Positions 34,968 to 45,023 are shown, counted from the stretch's first letter. The stretch: 64,000 bases of DNA from Planctomycetota bacterium (GCA_021800165.1 JAJYZF010000013.1:1-64000), one strand, 5' to 3'. Notes: generated by a model from the sequence alone, not told the origin. Numbers and translations are program-made.

Positions 34968-36368
34968 ATGAAAGCTGTATTTGTTGGTGGCGGCGCGGTG
35001 CGCCTGGTCGGTATTTTACGGGCCGCTTTTCATCACCGCGGTATGTTCGAAGGCGGCGAGATCAATCTTTATGATATTAATGTTCCGCGGGCCGAAGCCG
35101 TCGCTAAAATGCTTATGAAGACTCCCGAATTTGCCCGCGTCAAATGTAAGCTCACCTGGGGCACCACCCTGGAAAAGGCCCTGGAGGGGGCCGACATGGT
35201 GGGCGTTATTTTAATGGCCGGTTCGCAGAAAACCGCGCAGCTCGGCGACAAAGTCAGCCGCGATCATGGATTTCTTTCTTCCGATAATGTTTCACCCAAT
35301 GGTGCCTTCCTGGGCATCAAGGGCGGCCCTATCCTGTTAAACGTCGCCAAAAAAATGGAGCAGTATTGCCCCCAGGCCTGGCTGGTCGATTTTGCCAATC
35401 CCATTGCCGTGCACAGCGCCATGATTAACAACCATACCGCCATCGAAGCCTTGGGCGTTTGTGGTGGCTATACCAACCATCAATGGGATCTCGGGCGAAT
35501 TATGTTCGGCAAGGATGAGCAAAGCACCGCCTTTGATGTCGAAACCGCCGGCATTAACCACCTGAGCTTCATCCTCAAAGGCACCTGCAACGGCCAGGAT
35601 CTCTTCAAGGCCCTGGACCGCCGCCTGGACCGCGAGTGGACCATGTGCCCGCTGCAGAAGCACCTTCCTGCGTGGTCCCAAAAGTCGATCACCCGCAGCG
35701 TCACCAATCTCGTGCGATTTTACCGCCAGCTCGGGGTGGTGATATTTTCCACCGAGGGCGACGGCATGGCCCACCTGTATTATGACGAACTCTTCCAGAT
35801 GGAAGCTCGCGAATCCAAACCACGTACCCTGGCGCAAATCAACGCCAGTGTTAAAAACACCGCCAAACACCGCAAAGAATTTGACCAAACCTTCCAAGCT
35901 CTGCTGAATACCGATATCGATCCGAAATTTTGGGACACGGGTTGGAAAGACCGCGGGATGGGTTGGGCCGACCGGGCCGACCGCGATATCTTTGTCGAAC
36001 TTCTGCGCGGCCTGGCCGGCGAGACCATTAAAGTTGTCACCAGCCGTCTGAATAACGGTGCCGTTGCCGGCTTTACCGATCGTACCTGCCTGGAATACTC
36101 GCAGATCGTCAAGGGCGGCGTGATCCGTCCGGCGGGCCACTATGAGGTGCCGGGGGTCGTACACGGCCTGATCAGTTCGCTGGCCACCCATCAGACCATG
36201 CTGGCCGACGCCATCGCCACGGACGATCCAAAACTGCTGGCCAAAGCCCTGCTGGCGTACCCCGTTAAGCAGTTTTCCAAAGAGGCTCGATCTCTGTTCA
36301 AGGATTTGGCGAAAATTAACCGCGATGAAATGTCGCCGGGCTTGCGCCGTGTAGGCGAATATTTGTGA
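34968..36368 (+). CDS. GH4 family glycosidase (NAD- and metal-dependent)
   Basis: A 466-residue GH4 enzyme. The N-terminus MKAVFVGGGAVRLVG is the NAD-binding strand-loop. VDFANPIAVHS matches the NP motif, ALGVCGGYTNH holds the Cys expected to bind the divalent metal, and ETAGINHLSF is the metal-binding His motif. Known GH4 enzymes (alpha-galactosidase, alpha-glucuronidase, 6-phospho-glycosidases) act by a redox-elimination route. The Cys region differs from the usual GLCH/GLCN, so the substrate cannot be told. An AAGGAG site precedes the ATG. It has no signal peptide and should act in the cytoplasm on imported glycosides. Confidence 0.88.
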   Translation: MKAVFVGGGAVRLVGILRAAFHHRGMFEGGEINLYDINVPRAEAVAKMLMKTPEFARVKCKLTWGTTLEKALEGADMVGVILMAGSQKTAQLGDKVSRDHGFLSSDNVSPNGAFLGIKGGPILLNVAKKMEQYCPQAWLVDFANPIAVHSAMINNHTAIEALGVCGGYTNHQWDLGRIMFGKDEQSTAFDVETAGINHLSFILKGTCNGQDLFKALDRRLDREWTMCPLQKHLPAWSQKSITRSVTNLVRFYRQLGVVIFSTEGDGMAHLYYDELFQMEARESKPRTLAQINASVKNTAKHRKEFDQTFQALLNTDIDPKFWDTGWKDRGMGWADRADRDIFVELLRGLAGETIKVVTSRLNNGAVAGFTDRTCLEYSQIVKGGVIRPAGHYEVPGVVHGLISSLATHQTMLADAIATDDPKLLAKALLAYPVKQFSKEARSLFKDLAKINRDEMSPGLRRVGEYL

Positions 36369-37178
36369 AGGTGAACGCCCAAGGGACGTCCCGATGGCCG
36401 TCGGGATCGTGCAGCACTGAATGGAAGACCAAGGCCTGGCGCGGCACCAGATTGAGAAGACCCTTGCCGGGGGGCAAAGCCCGTATCGGGGCACCCGGTT
36501 CCGGAGAATCGCCGAGTTGAAAGCCCAATAGGCCGGGACGGGAACTTTTACTGTGGATCTCGGGAATGGCGGAATTTATAAAGAAATCGCCATTCGAGTC
36601 GGGAGCCATTATTGCTTAAGGAGGCATTCAATGCAATTTAAGAACAACCTTCCGTTTTTTGCCGAAAAGCTCCGTCCAGGAAAAAAGAGCGATCCGGGCA
36701 ATGCTTGCTTGGCGTAAGAAGCATCTGCATTGGTCCATATCGCCTCGAACACCCACCACCCAGCCGCGGCGGAGGGCAGACACTTCAGTCGGCGTGGTGA
36801 GGGGAGGCTTCTGCGGAGCGTACTCCGACCGACGTACAAGGGCATGAAAACCGAACATCGCCAATGCGTCGCGAATATCTCGCCGGGAAACGTCGGTGGA
36901 CGGCTCAATGCTGTCCGGAATAGGTTATGCTCAACGCGACAATTGCTGCCACATTCCAGGCAGCGTTATGCCCCCGAAAAGCGGCCTTTGGCTGCATTAT
37001 TCACTCCCCATAACGTACCGCCAAGCACCGAGCAGAGTATAACGCCGTACCAACGGAGATTTACCATCCCGATAGACATCCAATACTGTCCGGGACAATG
37101 CTAACAAAAGCCGGTAAAGATTTAACATCCCGATTGATATCAGGACGCTTTGGCGCCGGGCATGGTCTACTGTCAGCC
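36369..37178. other. Degenerate intergenic region with partial duplication
   Basis: No intact gene in about 800 bases. Bases 36577-36672 repeat 34262-34335 (CGGGAGCCATTA, then AAGGAG and ATGCAATTTAA), so the start of the decayed gene at 34301 was duplicated here and then cut off at about 36675. A 97-residue minus ORF (36316-36609) begins inside the duplicated block and is coherent-looking but unrecognised. Near 37060-37140, similar direct copies of AGATTTA-CATCCCGAT lie just ahead of the transposase fragment and could be insertion scars. Confidence 0.4.
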
Positions 37179-37724
37179 ATGAGTAAAAGGCTTCCACCCG
37201 CTGCATTCCTGGATGATCCGGTGGCCTTGGCACCGTTAAGAAAGGCGGATGGTCCGCGGCTGGAACGCCTGGCGGGGAGCAAGGAGGTGCGGGTGTTGCG
37301 GGAAACGATGGAGCGGCTCCGGCAGGAAACCGGGCATGGTAATCGGCTGTTGGAGGCGCACCATGTTCTGGGGTTGCACCTGTTGGGATTCTACAACCCG
37401 ATGATGCGCAGTCTGCGCAACTTTGAATTGGCCAGTCAGAACCACCGTGTAGGCAAGGTGGTGGGGCTGGATCACGTCTGTCGCAGCACGCACAGTGATT
37501 TTCTGGCCGCGCCGCGGAAATTTCTCGCCCTGCCGCTGAAGTCCGGCGCGGCGATTCGGGCCGATATAGAGGTGAATTATTCCGGCTATACCGATCGTGG
37601 CTTGCAGGTGCTCTCACGCAATTATTTGTTTTCGCCGCAGAACAGCGTTACCACCACCATTGACGATGTTCCAACCGAAGCGCGGCTCAACCCGCAATGG
37701 TGGGGCCAGGCCACGGTGAAATGA
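37179..37724 (+). pseudogene. IS4-type transposase 5' fragment fused to an unrelated tail
   Basis: From the ATG at 37179 the frame reads about 110 residues of an IS4-family transposase N-terminus (HHVLGLHLLGFYNPMMRSL, ASQNHRVGKVVGLDHVCRSTHSDFLA). At about base 37510 it changes without a stop to KFLALPLKSGAAIRADIEVNYSG...PQWWGQ, which is not transposase and looks like the C-terminus of a beta-rich sugar-active protein. The DDE catalytic region is missing. The fusion is open for 181 codons but is probably an accident of deletion. The listed ORF start at 37098 has no support. Confidence 0.6.
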
Positions 37725-37830
37725 TGGCCAAGGCAAACCCAGCGGCGGGGAAATTACCAGCATCGCCAGCCCGCCCCGACGCTGGGTAGAGCCGGGCCAG
37801 ATGGCTGGGCCTGCCCTGGCCGGCGATGGT

Positions 37831-39069
37831 TTATAGCCGCCAGACTTTTGCCTGGCCGCCGGCGACACAGATACTTTCCAGGCGTACCTCCGCCGGTATG
37901 CCGGATGGTTCAAAAATCGGCTGAATTTCCAGAGAGTGTTCACCCACGGGCAGACCTTCCGCGAGGACTTGCCACAGGTGGGCGTTGCCGCCGCCCCGGC
38001 CCATCTTGCCGGCATCAAACTCCGGGCCGGGCCGACCATCTACAACGATGCGGTATTTGCCGGATCGCGGCGTGGATTCGCCAAACACCAAAACCGTGGA
38101 ACCATGAAAGCCCACCCGCAGCGGTTGAGCGGGAGGGGAGGGGCGGGTTTTCACCCGGTCTTCGGCCACGAAGTTCGCCGCCACAGTCAGTGAATCCAGC
38201 CAGCGCGACATCATAAAATCAAAGGCTACAGAGGCTGTGTATGGTTGGGCCAGATGCCAACCAGGCGGCAACGGGGCCAAGGTGGCAACGGGCACCCGGC
38301 GGATGGATTGATATCGGTCTCCGTGGCACATCCGCGCGGGCACGCGGCAGACCATTTTGGCGGCGATGGCCTTTTGTAACGCTTGCCAGGCGGCCTGGGC
38401 GTACAGGGCGTAGCCGGCGTTGGCGGGGTGGGTATTGTCAAAACGTTCCGGGGGCCAAAGCACGTCGAGCTTGGCCTTTTGCCCCCGGCAGTGGCGACGC
38501 ATGAGCGTAATGGCGTCGCCCACGACGGTGTGGTAAACACGCGCCAAAGCCAGATGGGCCGTGCGCCGCACCATCTTTTCCAGCAGCCCTTGCTCAATAT
38601 CAAAACGCGACGCGAGAATCATCTGCACCACCGGGCAACCGGCGGTAATCACGCGGTGCATGATGGATTCGTAAGCGGCCAGAGTATCCGGGGACGTCTG
38701 GTAGGTATTGTCGTTGAGCGTAAAGTCGAGAAAAAAAAGATCCGGCTGATAGGCCAGCACATCGCGCTGCAACCGAAATGCGCCAAGCTGTGCGCCGCTG
38801 CCGCCGATCGCCGCATCCACAAACGTAAAGTGCGCCTTGGGATAGGCTTGCTCCAGACGCCGGGATATCAACGCCCGGTAAGAGGTTCTCTGCGGATCAC
38901 TGGCACCTGCCCCCCAGGTTAAAGACCCCCCCATGAATGCCACGGTCAGCCGAGCGCCGGCCATCGCCCGACGGTGAAAATCATAAAATGCGGCACCCTT
39001 GCCGGCAGAATTACGGGCGGCGCTGCTAAAGATGCCGGCCCCGCCGGCTGGTTTGTGGGATATTTTCAT
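37831..39069 (-). CDS. SGNH/GDSL-type esterase with C-terminal beta-sandwich
   Basis: A 412-residue protein. SGNH block I is FMGGSLTWGAG (nucleophile Ser, about residue 49), followed by a block II-like GGSG, block III in LDFTLNDN and block V in NTHPANAGY (Asp/His). The last 130 residues look like a galactose-binding-type beta-sandwich. Related enzymes remove acetyl or other acyl groups from plant or algal polysaccharides. No clear signal peptide is present. It is the last gene of an operon with GH95 and an MFS transporter (84-base gap), so it probably deacylates imported oligosaccharides. Confidence 0.82.
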   Translation of the reverse strand: MKISHKPAGGAGIFSSAARNSAGKGAAFYDFHRRAMAGARLTVAFMGGSLTWGAGASDPQRTSYRALISRRLEQAYPKAHFTFVDAAIGGSGAQLGAFRLQRDVLAYQPDLFFLDFTLNDNTYQTSPDTLAAYESIMHRVITAGCPVVQMILASRFDIEQGLLEKMVRRTAHLALARVYHTVVGDAITLMRRHCRGQKAKLDVLWPPERFDNTHPANAGYALYAQAAWQALQKAIAAKMVCRVPARMCHGDRYQSIRRVPVATLAPLPPGWHLAQPYTASVAFDFMMSRWLDSLTVAANFVAEDRVKTRPSPPAQPLRVGFHGSTVLVFGESTPRSGKYRIVVDGRPGPEFDAGKMGRGGGNAHLWQVLAEGLPVGEHSLEIQPIFEPSGIPAEVRLESICVAGGQAKVWRL

Positions 39070-39153
39070 TTTTTCTGTCCAATTCTTTTCATAATACCTG
39101 CCGGTGTATTACCCTACCAAGGGCATACGTACGGCACAAATGGCGCGCCACGG

Positions 39154-41574
39154 CTATGGCATGGCAAAGGTTGCCGATTCTCCCGCAGCCAGGGCCAGGT
39201 CTTTGACGGCATCCTTATACCGCACGATCCAGCGACCGGCTTGCCTGGCCCGCAGGGTGGCGCTAACCAAAGCCCCCTTGCCCCAGGCCAGATCCACCTC
39301 CACGCCGCCACGGGCCACCAAACCGCGTACCTGGCCCTGCGGCCAAACCGGCGGTAGGGCCGGCAGCAGCAGCAATTCGCCGGTGTGGCTTTGCACCAGC
39401 ATTTCCGCCATGCACGCGGAAAAAGCGAAGTTGCCATCGATTTGAAACGGTGGATGGGCATCCAATAAATTCGCGTACAGGCCGCCCTTGCTGTTGGAAT
39501 AATCGGTCTCGTTGGTATCCACCAGCGTCATCAGGCGGCGAATTATGGCATACACGTGCGGACCGTCTTGCAGCCTGGCCCATACGTTCATTTTCCAACC
39601 CAGCGACCATCCCGTTCCGCCGTCGCCGCGAATGGCCAAAGATTGTCTGGCCGCGGCCGCCAGGTCCGGCGTACCATGCGGGGTGATCTGTGCGCCGGGA
39701 AAGAGGCCATAAAGATGGGAAATGTGGCGATGATGCACTTCCTGTTCCTGAAAATCTTCCGACCATTCCTGCAGGCGGCCGCCCGCACCGATGCGCGGCT
39801 TAAGCAGGCGGCCCCGGGCCGCGGCCAACTGCCGGGCCAACGGTTCATCCACCCCTAAAATTTCCGCAGTCGCCAGGCAATTGCTGAAAAGATCCCACAC
39901 GATGGCCATATCCATGGTGCTGCCGACGCTGGTTGCGGCGGGTCCGGCGGGAGTCATGAACATTAATTCCGGCGAGGTCGAAGGCGCGGTAACCAGATGG
40001 CCGCTGGAATCTTCCACGAGGAAATCAAGAAAAAATTCCGCCGCGCCTTTCATATAAGGCCACGCCCGCTGCGCCAAAAATTCCTTATCGCCCGTGTATT
40101 GATAATGCTCCCACAAATGGCGGCATAACCACGCCCCGCCCATGGGCCAGTTAATACAAACCGGGTTATGGATGCCATCGCCCGGGGGGGCGGTTTGCCG
40201 CCACAGGTCCGCATTATGATGGGCGACCCAGCCGCGGCAGCCATAGTTTATTTCCGCGGTGCGTCGGCCATTTTCCACCAAACCTTCAATAAGATCAAAA
40301 AGCGGTTGATGGCACTCCGAAAGATTACAGTTCTCGGCCGGCCAGTAATTCATCTCGGTGTTGATGTTGAGGGTCCAGTTGCAACTCCATGGCGGCCGCA
40401 CGCGGTCATTCCAGATTCCTTGAAGATTGGCCGGTTGCCCGCCCGCCCGGGACGAACTAATCAGCAGGTAACGTCCGAATTGAAACAGCAGCACGGCCAA
40501 TCCTGGATCGTCGCTTTGGGCAAACCGCCGCAACCTTTCATCCGTGGGTAGTGCCACCGTCTCCACTCGGTTCGCCGCCGATAGCGTAGCCTCCGGACCA
40601 CGCGCATCGGCACCGCGGCCGATGGTCAGGCTAACCCGATCAAAGAGTCTCTGATAATCCTGCACATGCCGCTGCCGCAGTTCGCGGTAGGATAGTGCCG
40701 CCGCAGCGCTTAGACACCGCGCCGCTTCCACGGAAGGATCGCGCCCATCCCGGCCCGGCGAACGCTTGAATCCATTGAAACTGGTAGCCGCGGAAAAAAG
40801 CAGGGTCAGTTCATTGGCCCGCTCCACCGTTAGTTCCCTGTTCCCGCAAGCCACCAGGCCCCGGTCCGCCACGGCCATGAGCCGCGCATCGAAAGTCATG
40901 CCCTCGGGATTGGGGCCATCATCGTAAATCACGGCACCTTTGGTTTTAATTCGCTCCGGGTCCAGACCATCCATATAACTGGGTTCCACATGGGCCGGGC
41001 AACGACCGCGCATCACCAACAGGCCATTTTCCGATCGCACCTGAAACCGCAGCGGGCTGGTCAACGTGGCATTAATGAATATGGCTTCGGGCCGGTCACA
41101 GGTCAGATGAATGACCAACACCTGATCGGGAAAACTGATGAAAGCCTCACGCGTCCACCAAGCCCCATCATGGCGGAATTGGACTCGAGCGATGGCCGTG
41201 CGCAAATCCAATTCCCTTCGGTACTCGGCCACGTCGCCGGTTGAGGGCCAGTGCAAATGCAAATCACCCAGAGGCAGGTAAGACTGGTTAAACGGCCCCT
41301 GCATCTTTTTACACAAGGCGTCCGCCCGGATAAAGTCCCGCGCAAAAAGGGCCTGCCGCAGCTCCGGCAACACGGCTCTGGCGTGCGGATTGTTGCAATC
41401 TTTAGGCCCGCCGGACCAAAGCGTGCTTTCGTTAAGCTGGAGGCGTTCGCGATGGACCTGACCAAAGACCATCGCCCCCAGGCGGCCATTGCCCAGGGGC
41501 AGGGCCTGCGTCCAGGCGTTGGCGGGCTGGCGGTAAAAAAGTTTTAAGTCGCTTGGGTCTGACAACCAGAACAT
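39154..41574 (-). CDS. GH95 family alpha-L-fucosidase/galactosidase
   Basis: An 806-residue GH95 enzyme. The N-terminal beta domain has LPLGNGRLGAMVFGQVHRERLQLNESTLWSG. The (alpha/alpha)6 barrel has NINTEMNYWPAENCNLSE, the family signature with its Asn residues that activate the catalytic water. A later IDGNFAFSACMAEMLVQSH segment holds further active-site residues. Known GH95 members invert alpha-1,2-L-fucosides or alpha-L-galactosides. I set the start at 41574 because GGAG lies just before that ATG, and the listed 41598 start would be a GTG without a site. No signal peptide is visible. It sits between transporter and esterase genes. Confidence 0.9.
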   Translation of the reverse strand: MFWLSDPSDLKLFYRQPANAWTQALPLGNGRLGAMVFGQVHRERLQLNESTLWSGGPKDCNNPHARAVLPELRQALFARDFIRADALCKKMQGPFNQSYLPLGDLHLHWPSTGDVAEYRRELDLRTAIARVQFRHDGAWWTREAFISFPDQVLVIHLTCDRPEAIFINATLTSPLRFQVRSENGLLVMRGRCPAHVEPSYMDGLDPERIKTKGAVIYDDGPNPEGMTFDARLMAVADRGLVACGNRELTVERANELTLLFSAATSFNGFKRSPGRDGRDPSVEAARCLSAAAALSYRELRQRHVQDYQRLFDRVSLTIGRGADARGPEATLSAANRVETVALPTDERLRRFAQSDDPGLAVLLFQFGRYLLISSSRAGGQPANLQGIWNDRVRPPWSCNWTLNINTEMNYWPAENCNLSECHQPLFDLIEGLVENGRRTAEINYGCRGWVAHHNADLWRQTAPPGDGIHNPVCINWPMGGAWLCRHLWEHYQYTGDKEFLAQRAWPYMKGAAEFFLDFLVEDSSGHLVTAPSTSPELMFMTPAGPAATSVGSTMDMAIVWDLFSNCLATAEILGVDEPLARQLAAARGRLLKPRIGAGGRLQEWSEDFQEQEVHHRHISHLYGLFPGAQITPHGTPDLAAAARQSLAIRGDGGTGWSLGWKMNVWARLQDGPHVYAIIRRLMTLVDTNETDYSNSKGGLYANLLDAHPPFQIDGNFAFSACMAEMLVQSHTGELLLLPALPPVWPQGQVRGLVARGGVEVDLAWGKGALVSATLRARQAGRWIVRYKDAVKDLALAAGESATFAMP

Positions 41575-41604
41575 ATTCTTCTCCATATCATTGGGCACAC
41601 TTAC

Positions 41605-43044
41605 CTATGGGGTAGCCCCCGGTGCAATTGATTCTGGTAACACCGTGGCTGCGGGAAGGTCCTTATAGACGCCTTTTTTCCAGGCGCGATAAATCAGGTA
41701 AAAGCCGATGGCGGAAGTCCCCTGGATGACCGCCGGCCAAAGAAAACAGTATTGATAGTTATGCACTTTATCCAGCATAAAACCCGCCAAAGGTCCCAGA
41801 ATCATACAAAACACCGACTGCGCCAACGCACTGGCGGAGCAAAATTGGCCCAACTTGACTTTGGGGTACACTTCCACGGTCAGCACGCCAATGGCAATGC
41901 CAAAGGCGGCAATGAAAAGATTAATCGCGATCAGGAATATCAACATCGTGGCTTCGTTGTGCAGAAAGAAAAACGCCCCAAGATTGGATAGCGCCCATAA
42001 TCCCATGGCCACGGGAACGGAGCGCACCGCTCCGACACGGTCCAGTAAAGATCCAATCGGGTAGGCTACTACCGCCACCACCATGGGTGGAATCGCCAGA
42101 ATATGGCCGATGGTCTTAAATTTCAGATGCATCTGGGAATGGTAAAAGAGAATCAAAAATCCCCCAGCCGCATTGCCCAGTTGGTACAACATCAGCGTGC
42201 CGAAGACCAGCAGGTAACGACGTTGCGAAAAACAGTCCGTGAAATAGCCGCCCACGGCTTGAATGAAATTAACAATCGGATTCGCGGCACTCCGGGGCGG
42301 AGCGGGCGGGTAGTCGCCCTCTTTCACCTGCCACACCGTCACCAGATAAATCACCCCAAAAACCACGGCCACGCCCGCGAAAAGTTCTTTCATATAGTGG
42401 CCGGCGTATTGCAATAAAAAGTAGTTCCAGATCACCGTGGCCAAAGTAGATATAACCTTCCCCAGCGCATAAAAGCGGCTCAACACCGGCTCGGGCACCA
42501 CGTCCCAATAGTAATAACTGAAAATCGCCAGCAGCGTGGAATTAAAGGCATTAAAGCCCAGCAAAATAACGCCCAGGAACACGCAAAAACCCAGGGTTTC
42601 ATGGGCGAGAAAAAGATGGTGAATCCAGGAAACCCCCTGGGCCGCGTGAAAAAAATCGGGCGCCCATGGAATCAAAGCCAGGAAAATGGCACACGGCGGC
42701 GTGGCCAGTGCCAAAAACGGCCGCCGCCGACCATAGCGCGTCCGCGTGCGGTCCGACCAGGTGCTGACCACTGGATTGATCCACATAGTCAGCGGCCCCA
42801 ACACCGTACCCATTACCGACATCTCCGTGTTGGACAGGCCGTTGTTCTTCATGATCACCGGCAGCAATCCCTGCACCTGTTCCATCAGCATCAGGATCAG
42901 GTCATTCCACATCAGAAAAAAAAACAGCACGAAGATCGCCGCTTTGGTGTAACGCAGCGTACCGACGGTGAAAATTTTGCCGGTGATAGCGGTATCCATC
43001 GGCGCATCGCCCGGCAACGGCATCTCCGGAGTGGGGTCAGACAT
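41605..43044 (-). CDS. MFS sugar transporter, GPH/SLC45-like
   Basis: A 479-residue membrane protein with about twelve transmembrane segments. The first cytoplasmic loop reads WSDRTRTRYGRRRPFL, the basic loop typical of glycoside-pentoside-hexuronide cation symporters and SLC45-type sucrose carriers. It is the first gene of the operon with the GH95 enzyme (30-base gap) and the SGNH esterase, so its cargo is probably a fucosylated or acylated oligosaccharide taken up with H+ or Na+. The start at 43044 gives a short hydrophilic N-terminus of about 35 residues. Helix 11-12 ends at about residue 455. Confidence 0.87.
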   Translation of the reverse strand: MSDPTPEMPLPGDAPMDTAITGKIFTVGTLRYTKAAIFVLFFFLMWNDLILMLMEQVQGLLPVIMKNNGLSNTEMSVMGTVLGPLTMWINPVVSTWSDRTRTRYGRRRPFLALATPPCAIFLALIPWAPDFFHAAQGVSWIHHLFLAHETLGFCVFLGVILLGFNAFNSTLLAIFSYYYWDVVPEPVLSRFYALGKVISTLATVIWNYFLLQYAGHYMKELFAGVAVVFGVIYLVTVWQVKEGDYPPAPPRSAANPIVNFIQAVGGYFTDCFSQRRYLLVFGTLMLYQLGNAAGGFLILFYHSQMHLKFKTIGHILAIPPMVVAVVAYPIGSLLDRVGAVRSVPVAMGLWALSNLGAFFFLHNEATMLIFLIAINLFIAAFGIAIGVLTVEVYPKVKLGQFCSASALAQSVFCMILGPLAGFMLDKVHNYQYCFLWPAVIQGTSAIGFYLIYRAWKKGVYKDLPAATVLPESIAPGATP

Positions 43045-43434
43045 GTTATTCCTTCATCACCTCGCCCGCCTCGGCTGGCCAATCGCCGGACCCAACGGAC
43101 CAACGCGATATGATCACCTCAACAACACCGCCTGACAAGAGCGCTTCGACGGGGCGGCAATGACGGCTCCAGTCATCGTCGGCCCGCACTTGCCCGCCCG
43201 GCTCTCGGCCGCCCGAAACAGCCGCGGGGCTCAATTTCACCCGCCCCCTGCCGCAGCGCGCCAGGCCAACGTCCGAGAATAAAATTTTCCGCCTCGCGGC
43301 ACATTTTTAAGATGAATTGTGGAATGAAGGTTGATCTTTTGCGCCATTTCACCCGATGATAACAGCACGAATATTGTTTGTGCACGCTCGGATGAAAACC
43401 GATGCCGGACTTCTACGGAGGTGGTACATTGTCT
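43045..43434. other. Intergenic region, divergent promoters expected
   Basis: About 390 bases between the leftward transporter operon and the rightward Sel1 gene. Short ORFs here (63-70 residues) have no family features. Promoters for both directions should lie here, but I cannot point to convincing -35/-10 pairs. Confidence 0.4.
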
Positions 43435-44130
43435 ATGGAATTATCTACTGATCAACCTAAATTCGATTCATTGTCGGTACCATCGCAAAGTGCGCGCGGC
43501 CTGTACGAACGCGGCGAGGAGTTCCTCTTCGGCATCGGCCACTGCCGCCAGGACTTCGACGAAGCCCGCGAATGTTTTGAGGATGCCGCCAAGCTCGGCC
43601 TGGGCCGGGCCTACTGGCGTCTGGGCTGGATGCGGTTCCGCGGGCAGGGCTGCCCCAAAAATCCGTTGGGCGGTGTGGGTATCTGGCAGGCCGGGGCCAA
43701 AATGGGCGATCGCTTCTGCTGGGGCGAACTGGGGGCGGCATTTACCGCCTCGAAAGATCCGGTCAACGCCCGGGCCGCCTGGCGGGAATTTTTTGAATCC
43801 GCCGAAATCTATGATGAACAGGAAGAAGAACTGGAGATCGGCTGGCTGGTCTGCCGCTACATCGACGGCCACCTGCGCAGCGGGTTGCCCCTGGATTTTC
43901 TCTCCGGCATCAAGTGTTTTCAAACCGAAGCCCGACACGGCGCGGAAGAAGCTATCGCCACCTGTCGTCGCAAACTCGGTGCCGCTGTGGAAAATGACCA
44001 GGTGTTTAAGATTGCCACCGGGGCGTTGGAATTTTTGGATAAAATCACTGTCCGCAAGCCACGCCGTGGCCCGGAATTGCCCCAGCCCGCGCCCGAAGCG
44101 GCAGACGACGAAGTCATCGCGTTTCGGTAG
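43435..44130 (+). CDS. Small Sel1-repeat protein
   Basis: A protein of about 231 residues with two or three Sel1-like helical hairpins (DEARECFEDAAKLGLGRAYWRLGWMRFRGQG, GIWQAGAKMGDRFCWGEL). There is no signal peptide, so it is probably cytoplasmic, unlike the lipoprotein at 5551. The C-terminal 40 residues are Pro/Glu-rich. Starts at 43402 (listed), 43429 (TTG) and 43435 (ATG) are possible. GGAGGTGG lies upstream of the last two, and I chose the ATG. It is a likely protein-interaction scaffold. No partner can be named. Confidence 0.7.
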   Translation: MELSTDQPKFDSLSVPSQSARGLYERGEEFLFGIGHCRQDFDEARECFEDAAKLGLGRAYWRLGWMRFRGQGCPKNPLGGVGIWQAGAKMGDRFCWGELGAAFTASKDPVNARAAWREFFESAEIYDEQEEELEIGWLVCRYIDGHLRSGLPLDFLSGIKCFQTEARHGAEEAIATCRRKLGAAVENDQVFKIATGALEFLDKITVRKPRRGPELPQPAPEAADDEVIAFR

Positions 44131-44297
44131 GCGGCCCCGGCTCCTGCACCCTCACCTGATCATTGCCATCCAGCTTCATGCCCGGATACAATCAGGCCAT
44201 GGTGCCAAAGAGCGGGTCCAACCTGTTGCGGCGGGCTGATTATAGCCCGCCACCGCCGGCTGCCATAGCAATGGTCTCATTCAAGGCGTAAACCTTC

Positions 44298-45023
44298 ATG
44301 ACCCGTGAAAACGCTTTTCCCGTTATCGGCACACCGCCGGCCCAGCCCACCAAACCCCTTATTTTCCCCACGCCAAGTCTTATCGTCGCCTTGCTGTGTA
44401 CCGGCCTCTCTCTGCTGATAGCATCAGCGGGATGGCAATGGGGAGCCGTACCATCCCCAACCGGATGGTGGACGCGCACCTGGCTGTATCTGAATTTGGC
44501 CATGGGCTGTTTGTGGTTCTTAATCTGGCCGGCGCTGGCGCTGCGGCCCCGGGCGGCCCGCTCTTTCAAGTCGCTGCTCATCGGTGGGTTGGGAATAGCC
44601 GTCGGCAGCCTTCCGGCGCTATGGCTGGCCTTCTATTTTGCCTCACCTGCGGCCGGGCTACTGGCGCAATGCCTGGGCATGCAACTTTGCTGGGGGCTTT
44701 TCGCGTTTGGCATTCTCTCCATGGCCGCGCGGTACCGCGACAGCGGAGCTTTAGCGTCAGGAATATTAAGTTTTTTGTATGTCATGGGGCCGCTGGCGTG
44801 GTATCTGGCGGCAGAGTTCACGCAGATATCACCGGTATGGGCGGGCTTGGCCCCGGCCCTGGATATTTTTTCCGCCGCCAAGAGTACCCAGGGCTTTGCC
44901 TTGCTCTGGGCCATCGGTTTTGGCGTCATTGGACTGGTGCTAACCGGGTGGGTGTTGTGCTTTCCCGGCGTGCCAACCGCTTTGCATACCCGCCCCACCA
45001 GCCCGCCGCGCACCGACCGTTAA
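44298..45023 (+). CDS. Multi-span membrane protein, unknown function
   Basis: A 241-residue protein with about six hydrophobic helices (about 27-47, 61-80, 92-115, 120-142, 150-172 and 198-222) and a positively charged C-terminal tail. I recognise no family or motif. The overlapping 212-residue ORF in another frame is a shadow. It lies 94 bases before the cobalamin adenosyltransferase gene, but nothing shows they share a function. The start at 44298 gives a hydrophilic N-terminus of about 25 residues. Confidence 0.7.
   Translation: MTRENAFPVIGTPPAQPTKPLIFPTPSLIVALLCTGLSLLIASAGWQWGAVPSPTGWWTRTWLYLNLAMGCLWFLIWPALALRPRAARSFKSLLIGGLGIAVGSLPALWLAFYFASPAAGLLAQCLGMQLCWGLFAFGILSMAARYRDSGALASGILSFLYVMGPLAWYLAAEFTQISPVWAGLAPALDIFSAAKSTQGFALLWAIGFGVIGLVLTGWVLCFPGVPTALHTRPTSPPRTDR

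Noticed and set aside
35337-36494. 385-residue minus-strand ORF over the GH4 gene
   Set aside because: The plus frame has all GH4 motifs; the minus text has none.
36609-36908. 99-residue minus ORF (MSRPPTFPGEIF...)
   Set aside because: Its text is typical of translated intergenic repeats and part of it is antisense to the duplicated gene-start block.
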